From Caldilineae bacterium (lineage in GTDB: Bacteria > Chloroflexota > Anaerolineae > JAAEKA01), in assembly GCA_020634555.1 (NCBI GenBank), contig JACKBK010000006.1, positions 65,042 through 129,041 on the forward strand: a stretch of 64,000 nucleotides of DNA. Direction: 5' to 3'. This document shows, piece after piece, positions 17,034-25,314 of this stretch; the stretch's first letter is position 1; each line of letters opens with the position of its first letter. The notes beneath the pieces are model-generated. The model was not told the DNA's origin and made no database searches. It saw only the letters and a list, made by a program, of their open reading frames with translations. Position numbers and translations under genes: made by a program.

Positions 17034-18242
17034 ATGTCACTCAAGATCTGCATTCTCTCCAGCGTCCACATCGCACTGGATAACCGCGTCTTCTACCGCG
17101 AGGCGTGCAGTCTTCAGCGCGCCGGCTATGAAGTGACGCTGGTCGCCGTCCACGACCGCGAGGAGGTCAAGGAAGGGGTACGCATCGTGCCGCTGCCGCG
17201 GGTGCCGCGCTGGCAGCGGCCGTTGCTGTGGCGCGAGGTACTGCGTCTGGCGCGAGTCGTTGATGCTGATCTCTATCTGTTCCACGACCCGGAACTGCTG
17301 CTGCCGACACCGCTGCTCCGTCTACAAACTGGCGCGCCAACGGTCTACGATGTACACGAAGCGAACGCTGACTTCATCGCGGTCAAGGATTACATGCCGG
17401 CTGGGCTGCGTTACCCGGCAGCGTGGATTTTTGGCTGGCTGGAGCCGCTGCTGGCGCGTTTGCAGAGCGGGCTGATCTTTGCGGACGACCAGATAGCGGA
17501 GGATTTTGCCGGCATCGACGTACCGAAAACCACGCTATTTAACTTTCCGTCGATAGAGTTTGTGGAGCGAGGGAGTTCTCTCACCCTTGCCCCCTCCCAG
17601 AGGGAGAGTGAGACGGAAACGGAAGCGGAGGCAGGACGAGGGCCGACGGTGCTGTATTTGGGTGGGATGGAACGCAACCGAGGCTCAGGGTTGATGATCG
17701 AGGCGTTTGCGCGCGTCCAGCGGGAGATGCCGGCGGCGCGGCTGTTGGTAGTCGGACATTTCATGCCGCCGGAACTGGAGCAGGAGGTGGCGGAGCACGC
17801 AGCGCGGCTGGGGATCGATGACGCGGTGACGCTGACCGGCCGGGTGCCGTTCGAGAGCATCGGGCGCTATTTGCAACAGGCGACAGTGGGCTGGGTGACG
17901 TGGCAGGCCGTTCCCAAGAACCAGAAAAACATCCCCACCAAGCTGTTCGAGTACATGGCATTCGGGCTGCCGGTGGTCAGCAGCGATCTGCCATCGACGC
18001 GGCCCTTCGTGTACGACGGCGTCAACGGCTACCGGGTGCGCGCCGATGATCCGGACGCGCACGCGGCGGCAATCCTGAGCCTGTTGCGCGACCGGGAATA
18101 CGCCGCGCGGCTAGGCCGCGCCGGGCAGGTATTGGTTCAGGAACGATGGAATTGGCAAGAGATGGAGAAGCGGCTGCTGCGGCTGGTTGAGAAGTTGGTT
18201 GCCGTGCGCGAAGGAAGTTCGGAAGTCGCCGACTGGGATTGA
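17034..18242 (+). CDS. GT4 family glycosyltransferase with a low-complexity insert
   Basis: The 402-residue GT-B enzyme has SSVHIALDNRVFYREACSL at the N-terminus, FHDPELLLP, YDVHEANADF and a C-terminal KLFEYMAFGLPVVSSDLPST donor block. The insert GSSLTLAPSQRESETETEAE (residues about 181-200) lies between the two Rossmann domains. It is encoded by a quasi-palindrome at 17578-17613 that looks like an inserted repeat. The upstream 56-bp gap (16978-17033) has a simple TTTC/CACG-rich stretch and no clear promoter. The gene converges on the sulfotransferase at 18307. Confidence 0.82.
   Translation: MSLKICILSSVHIALDNRVFYREACSLQRAGYEVTLVAVHDREEVKEGVRIVPLPRVPRWQRPLLWREVLRLARVVDADLYLFHDPELLLPTPLLRLQTGAPTVYDVHEANADFIAVKDYMPAGLRYPAAWIFGWLEPLLARLQSGLIFADDQIAEDFAGIDVPKTTLFNFPSIEFVERGSSLTLAPSQRESETETEAEAGRGPTVLYLGGMERNRGSGLMIEAFARVQREMPAARLLVVGHFMPPELEQEVAEHAARLGIDDAVTLTGRVPFESIGRYLQQATVGWVTWQAVPKNQKNIPTKLFEYMAFGLPVVSSDLPSTRPFVYDGVNGYRVRADDPDAHAAAILSLLRDREYAARLGRAGQVLVQERWNWQEMEKRLLRLVEKLVAVREGSSEVADWD
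17578..17613. repeat. Quasi-palindromic repeat inside a glycosyltransferase gene
   Basis: CTCTCACCCT and CCCTCCC on the left pair with GGGAGAGTGAG on the right. This type of CTCTCACC...GAGAGTGAG element is familiar as a dispersed intergenic repeat. Here it lies in frame within coding sequence. Confidence 0.6.
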
Positions 18243-18306
18243 GAGTGAGGTCCGTGCGCTGGGACATGCTCTGTTCTATGCCCGGCAACCGCCGAAGTCT
18301 GGCGTC

Positions 18307-19311
18307 CTAAGTCCCATACCCCAACCGCGCCATGGTCGGTTCGATGAGCGGCTGGATGCGTTCGATCTCGACTCCGTGTTTGCGGCGCCACTTCTGGGCA
18401 TCAGGCGCGGAGACGATATTGATCTCTGGCAGTTTGTCAGCGTACCGGCCAAAGTTAGCTGTGAAGTCAACAGCCAGGAACGTTGCAACGTCCTGCAGTG
18501 CGCTGCGAGGGTCGGCGATCAGATCCTCGTAGCGCAGCGTCAGGTAGGGCACGCGACCGGCGGTCTGTTCCCGATGCTCCAGTACAGCCTCGTTGCATCG
18601 AATCCACTGCCAGGCGCAGATTTCCTCCAGTGGGCTTTTGGTCAGGTCCCGCCAGCCAGGAATCAGTGAGAAGGCCCAGCGCGGCCGGCTGTAACCGGGG
18701 ATGGACAGCGTCGCCGGCACGTCGTAGCCGGGGAAGGTGTGCGGCTCCAGCCAGCCTTCCATCAGTGAGCTGACGTTGCTGCGCCCATCGCGGGTCAGAT
18801 AGATGATGCGGGCGTCCGGAAAAAGAGCCAGGAAGAAAGGCAGGCGCAAGCAGTTCTCCGGTGTCTTCTCGACCAGGCAGATGTCTCCACTGGGCGGCGC
18901 GACCCGGTTGCGCAGCGCCACAGCCCGGCGAATCGTGTCCAGTCCTGCCTGTGGCAGCGCGCTGCTGACGCTCGATCCGGCCGCGGTGCTCCGGCCGCGG
19001 CGGCGGATGCTGCGATAGAACGAGTTGTCCCGCAGGCCGCTGCGGAACCGATTCACCCGGCGCCAAAACGTGCCCGGCGCGGCCTGCCGTTGGAACTCGT
19101 GCAGCATGAAGGCACGGGACTCTGCTGTCAAGTCGTCAGCGTCCAGCGCGCCCGAGTCCCAGCCTTTGACGGCTGGCGCGTGGTAGCGTTCGATGATGGC
19201 CTTGCTCTCGTAGCCGATGGACCAGAGAGCGGGCGCCTCGGAGAGGATGTTGAACAGGAGTGTAGTGCCCGAGCGCGGGCAGCCGATGACGATGACGGGT
19301 GAACGGATCAT
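18307..19311 (-). CDS. Sulfotransferase family protein (reverse strand)
   Basis: The 334-residue protein begins with SPVIVIGCPRSGTTLLFNIL, the phosphosulfate loop. IYLTRDGRSNVSSLMEGW (3'-phosphate site) and LRYEDLIADPRSALQDVATF follow, the latter a classic motif of PAPS-dependent sulfotransferases. It is the only gene of the glycan locus on the minus strand and lies between two glycosyltransferase genes, which suggests it was inserted. Its 5' side faces the tandem duplication at 19353-19660. Confidence 0.85.
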   Translation of the reverse strand: MIRSPVIVIGCPRSGTTLLFNILSEAPALWSIGYESKAIIERYHAPAVKGWDSGALDADDLTAESRAFMLHEFQRQAAPGTFWRRVNRFRSGLRDNSFYRSIRRRGRSTAAGSSVSSALPQAGLDTIRRAVALRNRVAPPSGDICLVEKTPENCLRLPFFLALFPDARIIYLTRDGRSNVSSLMEGWLEPHTFPGYDVPATLSIPGYSRPRWAFSLIPGWRDLTKSPLEEICAWQWIRCNEAVLEHREQTAGRVPYLTLRYEDLIADPRSALQDVATFLAVDFTANFGRYADKLPEINIVSAPDAQKWRRKHGVEIERIQPLIEPTMARLGYGT

Positions 19312-19352
19312 GTGTGGATACTACCAGACGCTGCGCGCAAGCGTCAAGAACG

Positions 19353-19660
19353 GCGGCGCGACGTTCAACTTTTTCGGCAAAGTTGAACGTCTGGATGTGC
19401 GATACCCTAAAAGATCGACTTTGCGGAAAAAGTCGAACTTTCCACGGACCTGCCATGAAACTTCTTTGTTTGACACCGCGCTTGCCCTTCCCGCCTGACC
19501 GGAGGGACCAGCGGCGCGACGTTCAACTTTTTCGGCAAAGTTGAACGTCTGGATGTGCGATACCCTAAAAGTTCGACTTTGCGGAAAAAGTCGATCTTTC
19601 CACGGACCTGCCATGAAACTTCTTTGTTTGACACCGCGCTTGCCCTTCCCGCCTGACCGG
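19353..19660 (+). repeat. Tandem duplication, period 158 bp, two about 150-bp copies
   Basis: Copy 1 is 19353-19502 and copy 2 is 19511-19660. By eye the copies differ at only two positions over about 150 bp, both inside the second hairpin. Each copy carries two family A hairpins (19360-19391 and 19410-19441; 19518-19549 and 19568-19599), the ribosome binding region and the first 16 codons of the glycosyltransferase gene. Confidence 0.92.
19455..19544 (+). pseudogene. Duplicated start of the glycosyltransferase gene
   Basis: The upstream copy encodes MKLLCLTPRLPFPPDR exactly as the intact gene does. It then runs into the second copy's hairpin (RDQRRDVQLFRQS) and stops at 19542-19544. It would make a 29-residue fragment if translated. 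It has the same upstream context as the real start at 19613 and could compete for ribosomes or act as a leader. Confidence 0.75.
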
Positions 19661-20845
19661 GGCGACCGGCTGCGCGCGTTCAATATCATCCGGCGGCTAG
19701 GCAGCGAGCATGAGTTGCACCTGCTGTCTTTCATCGCGTCGGACGAGGAGCGACGGCACGCGGACGCGCTGGCGCCGTATTGCCGGTCGGTGCAAATGGT
19801 GCCGCTCGGTCCGCGGCGTTCTGCTGCCACGGTCGCGCTGAACGCGTGGCGACGGCTGCCTTTGCAGGCGTTGTACTACCGCTCGGCAGCTATGCAGCGT
19901 CTGGTGGATAATACACTGCACCACCAGCGATTCGACGCGGCCTACATCCATCTGTTTCGCATGGCGCCATACCTCAGCCAGCAGAATGGCCTGTACCGGA
20001 TCGTCGATCTGACGGACGTGATCTCCAGCGAGTTGGCGCGGTCGATGGCTTTCCGAGGCGCGGCATCCAGGCTGGTCTACCAAGTCGAGCGGCCGCGCAT
20101 CGCTCGCTATGAACGTGAGGTGGCACAACGCTACGAAGAGGTCTGGCTGGTTAGCGAGCACGACCGGCAGCTACTGGCAGCCCAGTGCCCCGGAGCCAAC
20201 ATCCGTGTCGTGTCCAACGGCGTCGATTTCGAGGCCTTTTATCCCACCGGCCAGTTGGCTGAGCCGAACAGCCTGCTTTTCACCGGCCACATGCGCGTCT
20301 TTCACAACATCGACGCGGCGACTTTTCTGGCGCAGGAGATCCTGCCACTGGTACGCCAGGAGTTGCCTGATTGTACCCTAACGTTAGCCGGTGCTGATCC
20401 TGGTCCTGAGGTGCGTGCGCTGGCGAGTGAGCCGGGGGTCACGGTGGCCGGCTTCGTGCCTGACCTGAACGCGGCGTTGAACCATGCGGCTGTCTTCGTG
20501 GCGCCGCTGCGCTTTGCCGCTGGCGTGCAGAACAAGGTACTGGAGGCCATGGCCGCGGGCCGGCCGGTGGTGACCACCAGCATTGTCAACCAGGGGCTGG
20601 CCGCGCAGCCGGGCCGCGATTTGCTCATCGCCGACGACGCGGCGACAATGGCAAGCCAGATAATCGGCCTGTTGCAGAATGCCGAGGAGCGCGAGCGCAC
20701 CGGCGCAGCGGGGCGAGAGTTCGCCATCCGGCGCTTTTCCTGGGACGTCGTGGGCGAACGCCTGCGAGAGATCGCACAGACAGTGCATCCTGGACTCCCG
20801 CCTGCGCGGAGTGACGAAGAACTAGAACGGAGACTATCCCGTTGA
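19613..20845 (+). CDS. GT4 family glycosyltransferase (TIGR03087/XrtA-associated type)
   Basis: The 410-residue protein starts MKLLCLTPRLPFPPDRGDRL. That opening, plus LLSFIASDEERRHADAL and the C-terminal KVLEAMAAGRPVVTTSIVNQ, resembles the glycosyltransferases often found in PEP-CTERM/exosortase-associated exopolysaccharide loci. I see no exosortase here. The ATG at 19613 is chosen because it opens the conserved domain; an upstream TTG at 19541 would translate the hairpin repeat. The stop overlaps the next TTG start by four bases. Confidence 0.82.
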   Translation: MKLLCLTPRLPFPPDRGDRLRAFNIIRRLGSEHELHLLSFIASDEERRHADALAPYCRSVQMVPLGPRRSAATVALNAWRRLPLQALYYRSAAMQRLVDNTLHHQRFDAAYIHLFRMAPYLSQQNGLYRIVDLTDVISSELARSMAFRGAASRLVYQVERPRIARYEREVAQRYEEVWLVSEHDRQLLAAQCPGANIRVVSNGVDFEAFYPTGQLAEPNSLLFTGHMRVFHNIDAATFLAQEILPLVRQELPDCTLTLAGADPGPEVRALASEPGVTVAGFVPDLNAALNHAAVFVAPLRFAAGVQNKVLEAMAAGRPVVTTSIVNQGLAAQPGRDLLIADDAATMASQIIGLLQNAEERERTGAAGREFAIRRFSWDVVGERLREIAQTVHPGLPPARSDEELERRLSR

Positions 20846-21861
20846 CCATTCGTTTCGGACTGATTGGCTGTGGCAGAGTGGCGCCCCGACACGCGCAGTC
20901 GATCCAACAGATCCATGAAGCATCACTGGTGGCGGTAGCCGACATCAAGCCCAGCCGGGCTGACCACTTCAGCCGCGAATACAGCGCAGCCGCGCACTAC
21001 GACCACCGTGACCTGCTGGAGCGCCAGGACATCGACGCGGTGAGCGTCTGTGTCCCCAGCGGCCTGCACGCACAGGTTGTCCTCGACGCCCTGGAGGCAG
21101 GCAAACACGTGCTGGTCGAAAAGCCCATTGCACTCATCTTGGCGGACGCTGACCGCATGATCGCCGCCGCTCAGGAACGCGGACTGACGTTGGGCGTGGT
21201 GCTGCAGAATCGCTACAACTCACCCATGCAGATGCTGCGACTCGCCATCGACGAGGGACTGCTGGGGAGGCTGTATCTCGGCAACGCATGCGTGCGCTGG
21301 TATCGTCCCCAGTCATACTACGAGGATGACTGGCACGGCACCTGGGCCATGGACGGCGGGGCGCTGATGAACCAAAGCATCCACCATATCGACGCCCTGC
21401 AGTGGTTCATGGGACCGGTGCAGACAGTCTCGGCCTACTCGGCCACACTGGCGCATCAGATGGAGGCGGAGGATGTGGGCGTCGCGGTGCTGCGTTTTGC
21501 CAGCGGCGCGCTGGCGACGGTCGAAGGTTCGACGTTGACGTGGCCGCAAAACCTGGAAGGATCGGTGTCGATCTTCGGCGAGCACGGATCGGTGAAGGTC
21601 GGCGGCACGGCGCTGAACCGCGTCACGCTCTGGAAGGTACGCGGACAACTGGAGCAGGAGTCGGAGATACTGACCAGCCAGCGGGTCGATCCACCATCGG
21701 TTTACGGCTACAGCCATCGCGAGGTGATTCGTGACTTCGCCGCGGCACTGTTGGAAGGTCGTTCTCCGGGGACTCCTGGCCCCGAGGCGCGCAAGTCGCT
21801 GGCTTTGGTGCTGGCTATCTACCAGTCGGCGAGCGAGGGACGAGAGGTGAAGTTGGGCTGA
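20842..21861 (+). CDS. Gfo/Idh/MocA-family dehydrogenase (WbpB/WlbA-like)
   Basis: The 339-residue protein starts with TTG. It opens with FGLIGCGRVAPRHAQSIQ (NAD-binding GxGxxxxxH), then CVPSGLHAQVVLDALEAG, the conserved VEKPIAL with its catalytic lysine, and DGGALMNQSIHHIDALQW. The PRH after the cofactor loop and the QNRYN block are features of UDP-GlcNAcA 3-dehydrogenases (WlbA/WbpB). Those enzymes oxidise C3 before the DegT aminotransferase acts. The partners at 2240, 3685 and 26577 support this. Coupled to the upstream glycosyltransferase by a TTGA overlap. Confidence 0.8.
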   Translation: MTIRFGLIGCGRVAPRHAQSIQQIHEASLVAVADIKPSRADHFSREYSAAAHYDHRDLLERQDIDAVSVCVPSGLHAQVVLDALEAGKHVLVEKPIALILADADRMIAAAQERGLTLGVVLQNRYNSPMQMLRLAIDEGLLGRLYLGNACVRWYRPQSYYEDDWHGTWAMDGGALMNQSIHHIDALQWFMGPVQTVSAYSATLAHQMEAEDVGVAVLRFASGALATVEGSTLTWPQNLEGSVSIFGEHGSVKVGGTALNRVTLWKVRGQLEQESEILTSQRVDPPSVYGYSHREVIRDFAAALLEGRSPGTPGPEARKSLALVLAIYQSASEGREVKLG

Positions 21862-21903
21862 CGGCTCACGGCTTGGCATTCGCCAACCGCCTTCCCGCTG
21901 TGC

Positions 21904-21909
21904 TATAAT
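21904..21909 (+). promoter_or_regulatory. Extended -10 promoter element
   Basis: TGCTATAAT (21901-21909) is an extended -10 box. Transcription would begin near 21916, about 19 bases before the small leader ORF. There is no good -35 at the right distance, which an extended -10 can tolerate. Confidence 0.6.
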
Positions 21910-21934
21910 CCTGCGACTCCCCGGGAGCCCGCTA

Positions 21935-22009
21935 ATGGTTTACGAACACCACCCCACCGCTCAACAGATCGACGCCGACCTGTCGGATAATCTTGCTAAC
22001 AATTCATGA
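21935..22009 (+). CDS. 24-residue leader peptide coupled to the O-antigen ligase gene
   Basis: ATG GTT TAC opens a 24-codon ORF (MVYEHHPTAQQIDADLSDNL and four more residues). GGGAG lies seven bases upstream, one of the better ribosome binding sites in the region. Its TGA overlaps the ATG of the 1095-residue gene at 22006 by four bases, and that gene has no ribosome binding site of its own. This arrangement suggests a translated leader that delivers ribosomes to the large membrane protein gene. The peptide resembles nothing I know. Confidence 0.55.
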   Translation: MVYEHHPTAQQIDADLSDNLANNS

Positions 22010-25000
22010 CAACAAAACTAACTCGCTTCTGCGAGGCAATCATCGAAGCCGGATGGCTGGCGGCGCTGATCTACGTGCCGCTTTTCTTCAACGTTCATTC
22101 CAGCCGGGTGTTCGAGCCGGATAAGATCAGCGTGTTGCGGTCCATCGCTCTGGTGATGGCTGTTGCCTGGCTGATCAAGGTGCTCAACGACGGTCTTGGC
22201 CGCGGTGGCGACGACGAAGGCGAGCGAGTCTCTCTGTGGCAGAGAATCGTCAGGACGCCGCTGGTGCTGCCGACGCTATTGCTGGTGCTGGCTTACCTGA
22301 TCAGCACGGTCTTCTCTATCAACCCGCGCATCAGCTTCTTTGGCTCCTACCAGCGACTGCAGGGCACGTATTCGACGCTGTCGTACATCGTGATCTTCTT
22401 TCTGGTGCTGGGACACCTGCGCCGGCCGGCGCAATGGCGGCGCATGGCCTATGTCATCATCCTGGTCAGCGTGCCGATTGCGATCTACGGCTTGTTGCAG
22501 CGCGCCGACCTGGATCCGCTGCCATGGGGCGGCGACGTACAGCGACGTATCGCCGGCAACATGGGGAATGCGATCTTTGTGGCCGCGTACCTGATCATGG
22601 CTTTTTACCTGACGCTGGAGCGGCTGTTGGAGCATCTGGGCAGGCTCGTAGGTGGGGATGACAACCGGCAATCGATCATGGATGCTGTCTTGGCCGGCTT
22701 CTACCTGTTCATCATTGCAGTACAGAGCCTGGCGATTCTCTTTACCCAAAGCCGCGGCCCGCTGCTGGGCTGGCTGGCCGGGATTTTTGTGTTTATCCTA
22801 CTCTTCCTGCTCGGACTGCGCGGACGAGCCGGTGAAGAGGAAAACAAGGGCGGATTTGTACGGCTTTTGGAGCGCTGGCTCTGGCTGCCATGGATCGGTT
22901 TCGCGTTGGCCGGCCTTGTGTTCCTGGTGGTGTTCAACATTCCGGGATCGCCGCTGGCTCCCCTGCGGACCAACCCCATCATTGGCCGCCTGGGCACCGC
23001 GTTGGATCTGGAGAGCCAGACCGCGCGCGTGCGCACGCTGATCTGGGAAGGCGCTTCGGAACTAATTGGCCCACACGACCCGCTGCAATATCCGGTCACG
23101 GGTGGCGAAGGGGACGTCACAGCGATGACACCGGACCGGCTAAACGCGATCCGCCCGCTGATCGGCTACGGCCCCGAGTCGATGTGGATGGCGTTCAACC
23201 CCTTCTACCCGCCCGATCTGGCACACTACGAGTCGCGCAACGCGTCTCCTGACCGCTCACACAACGAGACCTTCGACTCGCTGGTGATCACCGGCATCCT
23301 TGGATTCATCGCCTATATGGCGCTCTTCCTTAGCATCTTCTTCTTTAGCCTGTCGTGGTTGGGCCTGATGCGCAGCCGCGGGCAGAAGATCCTCTTCTCT
23401 GTTCTGGCGATAGGCGGCGCGTTGTTAGGGTCGCTGCTGGCCTATGCCGCGATGGGCAACTGGGTGCTGTTCGGCATCGCTCTGCCAGCCGGGATGAGTC
23501 TGGGAATTCTGGCCTACATCTTGGTAGCAGCCATCTGGAACGAGGTCGGCCAGCATCCCATGCGTCTCGGCCAACGCGAGCTGATCGTCATGACCGTCCT
23601 GTCGACGATCATCGCCCACTTCATCGAGATCCACTTCGGCATCGCCATCGCGTCGACGCGCACCTACTTCTGGATCTGGAGCGCGGTGCTGGTGGTAGTG
23701 GGGATGGGCTGGCTCAAGTTGGGCGAACCCGCCGAGCAGCCAGCGCCACAGCCGGAACCTGTGGCTGCAACGGGCCGCCGCAAAAAGGGTCGGGGGCGCC
23801 GTCGTGTGCCGGCACCGTCCGGCACGACATCCACACCTGGCCAGTGGGACGAGGTGATCATCTACGCCGTGACGCTGGGCATTATGCTCTTCATCATTGC
23901 GTTCAACTACATCATCAACCCCAACGTCCTGGACCTGCGCAGCACCAACCCGATTGTCGTCTTCATTCAGTCGTTCACCACTCGGGTAGACACCAAGCTG
24001 GGCGAGCGGTTTGTCAGCCTCGGCCTGTTCTGGATGGTGACGTTCGTGGTGCTGGTGGGCACGGTAGTCGCGCTGCTGGATATCGCCCGCAGCCGGGCTA
24101 CCGCAGTGACAGGGCGATGGCTGGGCAAGGCTGCGCTGATCTCGCTGGCGATCTCGCTGGGCATGTTCCTTGGTCTTGGCTTGCTGCACGCGGCGACAAT
24201 TGCCCGCGACGCGGCCCGCCAGCAGCCCGGCCGCTCGATCACATTGGAGCAACTGGCCAGCATGTCGGCCAGCCATGTCACCGAGCTGTACATCATCAGC
24301 TTGCTGCTCATATTTCTGCTGGCGTTCACAGTCTGGCGCACACAGCGCGGAACGAATAGCTGGCTGGGCGCAGGCGGCTGGCTGGCGCCCGCGGGCGGTG
24401 CAGTGCTGGCAGTGGTCGGCCTGCTGATCATCTTCAACCTCAACGCCAGCCTGGTACGAGCCGACATTGTCTATAAACAAGGGCAGGCCTACGACAACGC
24501 AGGACGTTATACCGAAGCGATCCAGCTCTACCAGATGGCGCTCGACGAGGAGCCAAAAGAAGACTACTACTGGTTGTTCCTTGGGCGCGCTCAACTGGAG
24601 CAGGCGCGTGCCGCCTCAGGTGCCCAGCAAGCTAGTTTCCTGGCCAACGCGGAAGAGTCGCTGCTGCGCGCGCAGGAGTTGAACCCGCTGAACACCGACC
24701 ACTCGGCTAATCTGGGCCGGCTTTACCTGGCCAAATCGCAGATGACCACCGGGGAGGGGCGAGCCGAAGCCGTTCAGAAGGCACTGGACTACTACTCCGT
24801 CGCCACACGGCTGAGCCCCAACGCAGCCCATCTGCACAACGAGTACGGCACTGCGTATCAGGTGGCCGGTCAAATCGACAAGGCGTTGGAGCAGTTCGAC
24901 ATCTCGTTGGCGCTGGACCAGGAATACCCGGACACCTATCGACGGCTGGGTGATTTCTACCAGCGCACTAACCAGAACGACAAGGCTATCGAAGCCTACG

Positions 25001-25293
25001 AGGCTGGTGTGAAGATCGCGCCGCGCGATGTGACTTTCCACAGCAATCTTGGTTTCTTGTACGCCGAAGCCGGCGACAGAGAAAAGGCGATCCAGGAAAA
25101 TCTGACGGTGGTGGACAGGCGTCCCAACGACCTGGCGTCGCTCCGCAACCTGGCCATCCTCTACAGCGAGGTCGATGACTTCGACAACGCGCTGGTGTTC
25201 GCTCAACGAGCGCTGGAACTGGTCACAAAGGACGAGGACCGGGCAGCCTTGCAGACATTGATCGACCAGCTTCAGGCGCAGCGCGGCGGCTAG
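22006..25293 (+). CDS. O-antigen ligase/polymerase-like membrane protein with C-terminal TPRs
   Basis: The 1095-residue protein has a long multi-helix membrane region (about residues 15-570). It includes NPRISFFGSYQRLQGTYS and GYGPESMWMAFNPFY, regions typical of the Wzy/WaaL O-antigen ligase superfamily. A Lys/Arg/Pro-rich loop (GRRKKGRGRRRVPAPSG) sits near residue 590, and more membrane helices follow to about residue 820. The C-terminus is a run of tetratricopeptide repeats (DNAGRYTEAIQLYQMALDEE and similar) to the end. It probably polymerises or transfers the glycan outside the membrane, with the TPRs binding a partner. The long length is due to the TPR fusion. Preceded by a coupled leader ORF. 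Confidence 0.8.
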   Translation: MTTKLTRFCEAIIEAGWLAALIYVPLFFNVHSSRVFEPDKISVLRSIALVMAVAWLIKVLNDGLGRGGDDEGERVSLWQRIVRTPLVLPTLLLVLAYLISTVFSINPRISFFGSYQRLQGTYSTLSYIVIFFLVLGHLRRPAQWRRMAYVIILVSVPIAIYGLLQRADLDPLPWGGDVQRRIAGNMGNAIFVAAYLIMAFYLTLERLLEHLGRLVGGDDNRQSIMDAVLAGFYLFIIAVQSLAILFTQSRGPLLGWLAGIFVFILLFLLGLRGRAGEEENKGGFVRLLERWLWLPWIGFALAGLVFLVVFNIPGSPLAPLRTNPIIGRLGTALDLESQTARVRTLIWEGASELIGPHDPLQYPVTGGEGDVTAMTPDRLNAIRPLIGYGPESMWMAFNPFYPPDLAHYESRNASPDRSHNETFDSLVITGILGFIAYMALFLSIFFFSLSWLGLMRSRGQKILFSVLAIGGALLGSLLAYAAMGNWVLFGIALPAGMSLGILAYILVAAIWNEVGQHPMRLGQRELIVMTVLSTIIAHFIEIHFGIAIASTRTYFWIWSAVLVVVGMGWLKLGEPAEQPAPQPEPVAATGRRKKGRGRRRVPAPSGTTSTPGQWDEVIIYAVTLGIMLFIIAFNYIINPNVLDLRSTNPIVVFIQSFTTRVDTKLGERFVSLGLFWMVTFVVLVGTVVALLDIARSRATAVTGRWLGKAALISLAISLGMFLGLGLLHAATIARDAARQQPGRSITLEQLASMSASHVTELYIISLLLIFLLAFTVWRTQRGTNSWLGAGGWLAPAGGAVLAVVGLLIIFNLNASLVRADIVYKQGQAYDNAGRYTEAIQLYQMALDEEPKEDYYWLFLGRAQLEQARAASGAQQASFLANAEESLLRAQELNPLNTDHSANLGRLYLAKSQMTTGEGRAEAVQKALDYYSVATRLSPNAAHLHNEYGTAYQVAGQIDKALEQFDISLALDQEYPDTYRRLGDFYQRTNQNDKAIEAYEAGVKIAPRDVTFHSNLGFLYAEAGDREKAIQENLTVVDRRPNDLASLRNLAILYSEVDDFDNALVFAQRALELVTKDEDRAALQTLIDQLQAQRGG

Positions 25294-25314
25294 GCGGAAC
25301 CAGAGCAACGCTTC

